10,834 bases of DNA from Verrucomicrobiota bacterium (GTDB lineage Bacteria; Verrucomicrobiota; Verrucomicrobiia; Limisphaerales; AV2), in contig QHPA01000046.1 of NCBI GenBank assembly GCA_003218935.1, positions 1 through 10,834 of the forward strand. Reading direction: 5' to 3'. The notes under the pieces were generated by a model. The model searched no databases and was not told the DNA's origin. It saw only the letters and a list, made by a program, of their open reading frames with translations. This document shows, one piece after another, positions 1 through 4,592 of the stretch. Both the position numbers and the translations under genes were made by a program. Numbering within the stretch: the first letter of the stretch is position 1; every line of letters begins with the position of its first letter.

Positions 1-348
1 ATCGCCGGTGTAAAGCACCGATTCGCCCTCCGCTTCAAGCCAACTCATCGCGCTGCCGAAAATGTGGCCGGCGGGCAGCAGCGTGATTTGCCAGCGAATG
101 CCCTGGGTCTCAAAGGCCGCCGGTTCGCCGAGCGGCAAAACGTGTTCCTGCCGCGCCCCACCGAGCCGCGCCTGCACGAACGCGGCGGTGGGCGCGCTCA
201 AAATGACTTCGCGATGCTCGCCGATATGATCGCTGTGGGCGTGACTGACGAAGACGCGTTCCACGCCGTTCTGTGGCTCGCGCGGGTCGAGCCACACCGC
301 GAGTTTTGGAAAATAGATTCTACCGTGATGAAACTGAAACGCCAGCAC
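1..348 (-). CDS. Metallo-beta-lactamase-fold hydrolase, beta-CASP/RNA-processing exonuclease type (partial, N-terminal part)
   Basis: The first 116 residues are present and the rest lies beyond the left edge. The zinc-binding signature HAHSDH is at residues 36-41. A further metal-ligand histidine is in LLPAGHIFGSA (about H95), and the TGD aspartate (D116) is the last codon in the window. The layout (LWLDP-like opening, HxHxDH, the GHIxGSA box, LYTGD) matches the MBL proteins often annotated as exonucleases of the beta-lactamase fold involved in RNA processing, or mRNA 3'-end-processing-factor-like. These normally continue into a beta-CASP domain, which cannot be seen here. Nucleolytic activity is inferred from the family. 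I chose GTG at 348-346 because it gives MLAFQFHHGRIYFP, the usual short lead-in. Another GTG lies two codons upstream, and an in-frame TAA (366-364) limits further extension. No clear ribosome binding site. It lies 78 bases downstream of the PEP-CTERM-like gene on the same strand. Confidence 0.82.
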   Translation of the reverse strand, partial: MLAFQFHHGRIYFPKLAVWLDPREPQNGVERVFVSHAHSDHIGEHREVILSAPTAAFVQARLGGARQEHVLPLGEPAAFETQGIRWQITLLPAGHIFGSAMSWLEAEGESVLYTGD

Positions 349-366
349 TGACACGCAGACAATTTA

Positions 367-382
367 GCCCGCGAAGGGCGGG
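367..382 (-). terminator. Short GC-rich hairpin after the PEP-CTERM-like gene
   Basis: GCCC (367-370) pairs with GGGC (376-379), or in an alternative register CCCGC (368-372) with GCGGG (378-382). On the minus strand the hairpin is followed by TAAATT, not a real T-tract. It lies between the stop of the PEP-CTERM-like gene (427) and the start of the MBL gene (348), so it could weakly separate the two transcripts. The stem is only 4-5 pairs, so the terminator role is a guess. Confidence 0.22.
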
Positions 383-426
383 AGTCGAGGAGGGGATAAT
401 CTCCAAGAACCGGCTCGTGCGACCGA

Positions 427-1077
427 TCAGTAGGCTGCCGTCTTTCTCATTAGCCGACGAGCCAGCAACACCAGCGGCACCGCCAGCCAGCACCAGGCTC
501 CGCTTTCGGGCACGCTGACAGCAGGCGCCCAGGTGTTGTCGTTGTCGATGAGGGCAAACCCGTCGTAGTCGTAGGGAATGACACCGTAGTCCCACGGATT
601 AGGCCCGTACTGCTGGTCCCTCATCCCGGGACGATATTTGATGTCGAAGGTGTGTTGACCGACGCCCAGCGTGACGTTGCCATCGTGGTGTTGGCTTTCA
701 AAAGCGTCACCACGATAGATGACTTCTCCGTCAATCGTCCATTCACCAAAAGACAAACTGCCAACTCGATTGAAGTCGAAGTGACTTGTTCCTGGCGTTT
801 CGACCTGGAACGTCCCATGCATATCGGCCATGTACCACGTCAGGCCGAAGGGATGCCAGTCGTGAGTTTCCACATTGAAATTCAGCGGAGCTGGAGTCCA
901 ACTTGGGGTTTGCACTTCAAACGAGCCTGCCAGTTCGTTGAAGGTGCCCTTGGGGAACTGATAGCCGGACTGTATCGGGTCCATGTATTGGTCTTGATAA
1001 ATGTCAACGATGACGTTGGCTCGAGTTGCAGCGCACAGCGTAACGCAGAGTGCGGCCACTAAACGAATTACTTTCAT
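427..1077 (-). CDS. Small exported protein with a PEP-CTERM-like sorting tail
   Basis: The product has 216 residues. The N-terminus (MKVIRLVAALCVTLCAATRA) is a classic signal peptide with likely cleavage near ATRA/NV. The C-terminus has the three-part layout of PEP-CTERM sorting signals: a VPES motif at residues 189-192, a hydrophobic stretch (WCWLAVPLVLLA), and a basic cluster (RRLMRK) close to the end. The usual motif is VPEP, so the serine makes this a variant. Known PEP-CTERM proteins are cut and possibly anchored or released by an exosortase, typically in bacteria that make exopolysaccharide. No exosortase gene is in the window. The middle is rich in aromatic residues, Asp and Gly and is probably a beta-sandwich, but I do not recognise its family and cannot assign a function. 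ATG at 1077-1075 is well supported by a strong Shine-Dalgarno sequence. No stop or frameshift inside. Confidence 0.85.
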   Translation of the reverse strand: MKVIRLVAALCVTLCAATRANVIVDIYQDQYMDPIQSGYQFPKGTFNELAGSFEVQTPSWTPAPLNFNVETHDWHPFGLTWYMADMHGTFQVETPGTSHFDFNRVGSLSFGEWTIDGEVIYRGDAFESQHHDGNVTLGVGQHTFDIKYRPGMRDQQYGPNPWDYGVIPYDYDGFALIDNDNTWAPAVSVPESGAWCWLAVPLVLLARRLMRKTAAY

Positions 1078-1080
1078 AGG

Positions 1081-1088
1081 TCTCCTTT
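1081..1088 (-). promoter_or_regulatory. Ribosome binding site of the PEP-CTERM-like gene
   Basis: The minus strand reads AAAGGAGA at 1088-1081, with AGGAG ending 4 bases before the ATG at 1077. It is the clearest Shine-Dalgarno site in the window. The starts of priA, ruvA and the M1 peptidase gene have none I can recognise, so this gene may be translated more strongly. Confidence 0.75.
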
Positions 1089-1331
1089 GTTTTGTTGTTT
1101 ATTTTCCATCCTCCAAAGCACTACCAGCAGTCAGGAGCGCCCCAAGCGATCCAGGCCGAACTGTATTGCAGGAAGCAGATTCATCCTTCTGGTTGTCCTG
1201 TATTTATTCTGTCTTTTACAGAAGGTTCTCTGGTTTGCAAACGGTAATCTCACAAGTTATTCACAGGTTATTCACAAAGAAAACGCGCTCGCTGGACGTG
1301 GTTCCGGCATCAATCGCCCTCATCTGGTTTA
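1089..1331. other. AT-rich intergenic island without an intact gene
   Basis: This is the left part of the 580-base gap between the PEP-CTERM-like gene and ruvC. Bases 1201-1280 are about one third G+C by hand count, far below the flanking genes. It must hold the promoter of the minus-strand PEP-CTERM-like gene, but I could not pick out convincing -35/-10 or sigma-54 -24/-12 elements. It contains the tandem DnaA-box-like pair at 1257-1276. Open frames here have low GC at third positions and no recognisable product. Confidence 0.6.
1257..1276 (+). promoter_or_regulatory. Two tandem DnaA-box-like nonamers
   Basis: TTATTCACA occurs at 1257-1265 and again at 1268-1276, on the same strand and 11 bases apart start to start, about one helical turn. 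Both match the DnaA-box consensus TTATNCACA exactly. A weaker relative, TTATCCAAG, is at 1333-1341. The pair sits in an AT-rich stretch. This could be a DnaA-controlled promoter, a DnaA-titrating site or part of an origin. No dnaA, dnaN, gidA or rpmH is nearby, so the role is open. The sequence match is direct; binding is inferred. Confidence 0.5.
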
Positions 1332-1545
1332 TTTATCCAAGCCCTGAAAGATGAGAAGTTCATAGTCAGAGCACAAGGCGCCCGGGGGACTCGGAAAGAT
1401 CGCGACACCTGTCCCGGAAGCCATCGCCTCTTTGAAGACTTCCCTTCGGGACCCTGATGAAGGAGTGCGCAAGTCGGCCTACGAAGCCTTGCAGAAAATC
1501 GATCCGCGGTCTGTGAGTGATTGGCATCCGGCGCCAGCCCAGTAG
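1332..1545 (+). pseudogene. Frameshifted C-terminal remnant of a HEAT-repeat protein
   Basis: Two adjacent frames together read as the end of a HEAT-repeat protein. The frame through 1332-1382 gives FIQALKDEKFIVRAQGA, a typical HEAT helix pair. The next frame, from about 1384, gives GGLGKIATPVPEAIASL, then LRDPDEGVRKSAYEALQKID, and ends at TAG 1543-1545. Removing one C from the CCC run at 1381-1383 joins them into one smooth repeat. Each frame alone is broken: the downstream frame has a TAG at 1363-1365 and no start codon. Nothing similar is recognisable upstream, where the AT-rich island begins, so both a 5' truncation and a frameshift are likely. The intact M1 peptidase at 7085-9745 also carries HEAT repeats, but I cannot show common origin. 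Confidence 0.6.
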
Positions 1546-1552
1546 CGCGCAT

Positions 1553-1568
1553 GCAACCTGAAGGTTGC
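1553..1568. repeat. Small perfect hairpin upstream of ruvC
   Basis: GCAACC (1553-1558) and GGTTGC (1563-1568) are exact inverted copies around a TGAA loop; the match can also be read as 7 pairs around a 2-base loop. It lies just after the stop of the HEAT remnant and about 90 bases before ruvC. It has no T-tract. It may be a leftover terminator of the dead gene or a small dispersed palindrome. Confidence 0.45.
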
Positions 1569-1657
1569 GGCGACAACGCTTCGCGCCGCTGAAACTTCCG
1601 TGCAACCGGCGCTCATCGCTTCTCGACTTCCTGATTTTGCTTTGGCACTCTGGCGGC

Positions 1658-2263
1658 GTGGGCATCACGCCGCAGCAGTTTGAGCAAATGAAAAGCCGCG
1701 TCGGCGTCGGACGGCGCGGCGCCTCGCCGGTCTTCGCCGCCACCCTGCGCGCGCCGGCGAATCATCAGGTGATTCTCGGGGTTGACCCTTCGCTGCGCGG
1801 AACGGGCTACGGCGTGATTCGCGTGGCGAAGCCGAATCCACTCACTCTGGCGCACGGCACGATTGCCTGTCCGGCCGGCTGGGGACATTCGCGTTGCCTC
1901 GTGCGCATCGCCGAGGCGTTGCGCGCGGTCGTGAAGGAGCATCGGCCCACCGCCTGCGTGGTGGAAGGATTGTTCTACGCGCAGAATCTGCAGACGGCGC
2001 TGGTGATGGGCGAGGCGCGCGGCGCCGCGCTCGTGGCGGCGGCGGAGGCAGGGCTGGATATTTACGAAATCGCGCCGCGCAAAGTGAAGCAGGCCATCGT
2101 CGGCTACGGCGCGGCGCAAAAAATGGCGGTCGCCAAAATGGTGCAGCGATTGTTGAGTCTGGCCGAGCCGCCCGCCCCCGACGCGGCCGACGCGCTGGCG
2201 CTGGCGCTCACGCACGCGCAAGAAAACGGACGTTACGCCTTGAGCATGCCGAAGAGGATTTGA
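1658..2263 (+). CDS. ruvC: Crossover junction endodeoxyribonuclease RuvC
   Basis: RuvC is the Holliday-junction resolvase. It works as a dimer with the RuvAB branch-migration machine and makes paired nicks in four-way junctions. The fold and active site are clear: GVDPSLRGTGYGVI holds the first catalytic Asp (D43 counted from GTG 1658), VVEGLFYAQN holds the Glu, and PDAADALALALTH holds the two C-terminal Asp residues. All four acidic residues of the family are present. The core begins near residue 38, so there is an N-terminal extension compared with E. coli RuvC. I place the start at GTG 1658 because codon use becomes gene-like there (MGITPQQFEQMK). ATG 1688 (191 residues) is a good alternative, and TTG 1565 is unlikely. 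No clear Shine-Dalgarno site at any of them. ruvA follows after a 282-base gap, so the two may not be tightly coupled. Confidence 0.93.
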   Translation: MGITPQQFEQMKSRVGVGRRGASPVFAATLRAPANHQVILGVDPSLRGTGYGVIRVAKPNPLTLAHGTIACPAGWGHSRCLVRIAEALRAVVKEHRPTACVVEGLFYAQNLQTALVMGEARGAALVAAAEAGLDIYEIAPRKVKQAIVGYGAAQKMAVAKMVQRLLSLAEPPAPDAADALALALTHAQENGRYALSMPKRI

Positions 2264-2270
2264 CGTGGGC

Positions 2271-2326
2271 GGGACGCCGTGTCGGCGTCCCCGACCAGCG
2301 GGGGGAGGCAGCAGGCCGTCCCTCCC
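2271..2326. repeat. Two inverted repeats just after ruvC (REP-like or terminator)
   Basis: The first is a perfect 9-base palindrome arm pair, GGGACGCCG (2271-2279) and CGGCGTCCC (2283-2291), with a TGT loop, 8 bases after the ruvC stop. The second pairs GGGAGG (2303-2308) with CCTCCC (2321-2326) and is followed by GAATTAAAAT. The first could fold into a very stable RNA hairpin, but neither is followed by a T-tract. They may end ruvC transcription, protect the mRNA 3' end, or be a REP-type dispersed palindrome. The rest of the ruvC-ruvA spacer (2327-2500) shows no gene I trust. Confidence 0.65.
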
Positions 2327-2500
2327 GAATTAAAATCAGTGACGCGCGCGACGGGTCCCTGCCGCGATTTGGAACTATGCTTGATAAGATTCTTTTTTGG
2401 GTCGTCCTGGTCTGGATGGTTGCGGACGGGCGCTGCGGACACGACCAAACCAGACACCGGTCAATGATTCATCTCTCTTTGTTTTCCGGTTTATCGGACA

Positions 2501-2518
2501 GGCATCCGGCCGGATGCC
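2501..2518. promoter_or_regulatory. Perfect 18-base palindrome upstream of ruvA
   Basis: GGCATCCGGCCGGATGCC reads the same on both strands and ends 27 bases before the ruvA ATG. A palindrome with no loop suits a dimeric DNA-binding protein, or in RNA a short hairpin next to the ribosome entry region. It does not resemble the LexA-type sites I know. Regulatory function is inferred from position and symmetry only. Confidence 0.45.
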
Positions 2519-2545
2519 GTGGATTGCGATGCCGAGTTTCAGCCC

Positions 2546-3151
2546 ATGATCACTTTCCTGCACGGAAAACTGGTTGACGCGTTGCCGACGCAGGTGACGG
2601 TGGACGTCAACGGCGTCGGCTACGAAGCGCTCATCCCGCTTTCGTCCTACGACAAGCTGCCGTCGCCCGGCCAGGAAGTGAAACTGCTCACGCACCTCGC
2701 CGTGCGCGAGGACGCCCACGTTCTCTACGGCTTCATGACGACGGCCGAACGCGAGCTGTTCCGCTTGCTCATCAACACGGTCAGCGGCATCGGCCCGAAA
2801 ATCGCGTTGAACATTTTGAGCGGCATGAATGCGAGGGCCTTTCGCGGCGCGGTGGCCAATGGCGACGTCCAGGCGCTTTCGCAAATCTCCGGGGTCGGCA
2901 AAAAAACCGCCGAACGCATCGTCGTGGAGTTGAAGGACAGGATCGGCGCGGCCGGCGCCTGGGAGGCGATCAGCGAGCAGCGGGCGTTGTCGCCGGAAGA
3001 TCAGAAGGTGAATGACGCCGCGCTGGCCCTGGTCGCGCTCGGATTCAAACAAATCGAAGCCCACGACACCGTGCGCGCCGCCTTGAGCGCACTCGGCCCC
3101 AAGGCAACGGTCGAAGACCTGGTGCGCGCCAGTTTGAAAAAGAGAGCGTGA
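2546..3151 (+). CDS. ruvA: Holliday junction branch migration protein RuvA
   Basis: RuvA forms the tetrameric platform that holds a Holliday junction flat and loads the RuvB motor. The 201-residue product has the normal family length and its three domains: an OB-fold N-terminus (MITFLHGKLV... VNGVGYEALIPL, about 1-65); two helix-hairpin-helix motifs, GIGPK at 81-85 and GVGKK at 116-120 followed by TAERIVVELKDRI; and a C-terminal RuvB-binding domain (about 150-200, VNDAALALVALGFKQIEAHDTV) after an Ala/Gly/Ser/Pro-containing linker. I chose ATG 2546 because RuvA proteins begin MI-x-x-L-x-G; the in-frame GTG at 2519 would add nine odd residues. No obvious Shine-Dalgarno sequence. The stop overlaps the next start by 4 bases. 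ruvB, often the next gene, is absent here. Confidence 0.96.
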   Translation: MITFLHGKLVDALPTQVTVDVNGVGYEALIPLSSYDKLPSPGQEVKLLTHLAVREDAHVLYGFMTTAERELFRLLINTVSGIGPKIALNILSGMNARAFRGAVANGDVQALSQISGVGKKTAERIVVELKDRIGAAGAWEAISEQRALSPEDQKVNDAALALVALGFKQIEAHDTVRAALSALGPKATVEDLVRASLKKRA

Positions 3152-3870
3152 AAACCAACCTCCAGGCTCCGCAAAGGGGAACATCTGAAACGTCCGGACC
3201 GAACGGCGTCGTCGTGCCGCACGAAGCCAGGTGGCATCAACGGCTGGCCGCGGCGCTGGTTTACGGTGTCATCCGTTGCGTGGCCGCCACCGTTCGGTTT
3301 GAGATGAACGACGTCTCCGGTCTGTTCCAGGGCGCGCCGAAGGAGCGAATCATTTTTTCCGTCTGGCACAACCGCCTGGCGCTTTCGTTGATGCTGTATC
3401 GCCGATACGTGGGGAGGTTCGCGCTGGACCGGCGAATGGCCGCGATGGTCAGCGCCAGCCGGGACGGCGGATTGCTGGCGCGGGTCCTCAAGCACTTCGG
3501 GGTAGAGCCGGTACGCGGTTCGTCGAGCCGTCGCGGACCACGGGCCTTGCGCGAGCTGGCTTCCTGGGGAGAACGCGGCTACGACCTGGCGATCACTCCG
3601 GACGGCCCGCGCGGTCCGCGTTACCTGGTGCAGGAAGGCGTGATTTCCATCGCCCAGTTGACCGGCCTGCCGATCGTGCCAGTGTCCTATCACTTGAACT
3701 GGAAAATCCGGTCGAAAAGCTGGGACCGCTTTCAAGTGCCGCTGCCGTTTGCCCGATGCAGCGTCCGCACGGGGGAGGTTTTGCGCGTGCCGCGCGACGC
3801 GAGCGAGGCGGATCGCGAAACGCTGCGGCAAAAGCTTGAGCAAACGATGATGGCCATTACGCAGGATTGA
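3148..3870 (+). CDS. DUF374 family lysophospholipid acyltransferase-like protein
   Basis: The 240-residue product has the conserved blocks of the DUF374 family, related to membrane glycerolipid and lipid A acyltransferases: IIFSVWHNRL (about 69-77) with the probable catalytic His, SRDGG (104-108), RGSSSR (123-128) and TPDGPRGPR (150-158), then GVISIAQLTGLPIVPVS. Members are thought to move acyl chains at the inner face of the membrane; the true substrate is unknown. A modest hydrophobic stretch at about 32-47 may touch the membrane. There is no cleavable signal peptide, and the first 25 residues look like a poorly conserved extension. GTG 3148 shares GTGA with the ruvA stop, so translation is probably coupled to ruvA. 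The functional link with recombination is not obvious; shared expression is the simplest explanation. A later start cannot be excluded. Confidence 0.88.
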   Translation: MKTNLQAPQRGTSETSGPNGVVVPHEARWHQRLAAALVYGVIRCVAATVRFEMNDVSGLFQGAPKERIIFSVWHNRLALSLMLYRRYVGRFALDRRMAAMVSASRDGGLLARVLKHFGVEPVRGSSSRRGPRALRELASWGERGYDLAITPDGPRGPRYLVQEGVISIAQLTGLPIVPVSYHLNWKIRSKSWDRFQVPLPFARCSVRTGEVLRVPRDASEADRETLRQKLEQTMMAITQD

Positions 3871-3875
3871 ATGCG

Positions 3876-3897
3876 TGAAGCGCGGGCATTTGCTTCA
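3876..3897. terminator. Weak hairpin between two convergent genes
   Basis: TGAAGC (3876-3881) and GCTTCA (3892-3897) are exact inverted copies around a 10-base loop. They lie in the 34-base gap between the acyltransferase gene and the lytic transglycosylase gene, which face each other. The position suits a shared terminator, but the 6-pair stem has no good T-tract on either strand. Confidence 0.28.
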
Positions 3898-3904
3898 ACT
3901 TTCA

Positions 3905-4468
3905 TCACCGATTCTCTTCGGGAAAAACCGGGCGGTAATGTTCGTAACGGCGGAGGACCGTCCGAACGTATTTGCGCGTGGCGGGAAAATCAATCCGTTC
4001 AAGGAACGCCGCGCTGTTCGTCGCGGCCGCGCCTTTGTCCCACTTTAACGCGCGAGTGCGACCGGCGTTGTAGTCGGCGAGCGCGTACGGCAACGGATTG
4101 TCGGTCTGCTGATGGCGCTTCAGTAATTTGGCGAGATACCACGCGCCGGCGAGCGTGTTCGTGCCGGGGTCGAGCAGTTGTTGCGGCGAAAACGTTTTCA
4201 GTTTCTGCGCCTGGGCCCATTCCTGCGCGGCGGCGGGGCGGATTTGCATCAAGCCGAATTCCTGGCTCGATCCGCGCGCGTCCGGGTTGAACCAACTCTC
4301 CCGCCAGACAACCGCTTTGACCAGCGCCGGCTCAACGCCGTAACGGCGCGCCGCCGCCAGAATGACCGCGTCGAAACGGTGGTCCCGCCAATGATAGTAG
4401 CGCCAACCGACGATGATCCCCGCGGGAATCAGGAAGACAAGAGCCAGCCAGGGCCAGCGACGTTGCAC
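3905..4468 (-). CDS. Membrane-anchored lytic transglycosylase (SLT domain)
   Basis: The protein (187 residues) would cleave the MurNAc-GlcNAc bond of peptidoglycan and leave 1,6-anhydro ends. An N-terminal membrane segment (about 7-22, WLALVFLIPAGIIVGW, preceded by RR) points to export with the domain held outside the inner membrane. The SLT/goose-lysozyme-like catalytic domain fills the rest: WRESWFNPDARG with the catalytic Glu at E57, EFGLMQIRP (70-78), and YNAG (133-136). These are the signature motifs of the Slt70/MltC-like family. It is short, essentially one catalytic domain with no LysM or other binding module. The start is uncertain: GTG 4468 gives a sensible membrane anchor but has no Shine-Dalgarno site. 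The gene converges with the acyltransferase gene and diverges from priA across a 124-base spacer that contains a tandem heptamer repeat. Confidence 0.9.
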   Translation of the reverse strand: MQRRWPWLALVFLIPAGIIVGWRYYHWRDHRFDAVILAAARRYGVEPALVKAVVWRESWFNPDARGSSQEFGLMQIRPAAAQEWAQAQKLKTFSPQQLLDPGTNTLAGAWYLAKLLKRHQQTDNPLPYALADYNAGRTRALKWDKGAAATNSAAFLERIDFPATRKYVRTVLRRYEHYRPVFPEENR

Positions 4469-4533
4469 GCCGCACTTGTAGCCAGAGAGCCGCGGAGAGT
4501 CGAGGATTCAAGTGAATATCGAACATTGGTTCC

Positions 4534-4579
4534 GAACTTTGAACTTTGAACCTTGAACCTTGAACCTTGAACCTTGAAC
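4534..4579. repeat. Tandem heptamer repeat (GAACYTT)6.6 before priA
   Basis: Two copies of GAACTTT (4534-4547) are followed by four of GAACCTT (4548-4575) and a partial GAAC (4576-4579), with no interruption. The array ends 13 bases before the priA ATG and lies in the shared upstream region of priA and the transglycosylase gene. It resembles the short tandem heptamers of cyanobacteria in style. Copy number may vary between strains. Confidence 0.9.
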
Positions 4580-4592
4580 ATCCGCCTTCAAA

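Noticed and set aside
652..1062. Plus-strand open frame opposite the PEP-CTERM-like gene
   Set aside because: The minus strand has a strong ribosome binding site, a signal peptide and a sorting tail; the plus-strand frame has none of these.
2378..2577. Short plus-strand open frame between ruvC and ruvA with a hydrophobic start (MLDKILFWVVLVWMVADG)
   Set aside because: No ribosome binding site, composition turns unlike protein after about 25 residues, and it overlaps the ruvA start in another frame. A leader peptide cannot be excluded but is not supported.
4534..4579. Tandem 7-mers considered as a CRISPR array
   Set aside because: The units are adjacent with no spacers, far shorter than CRISPR repeats, and no cas gene is present.
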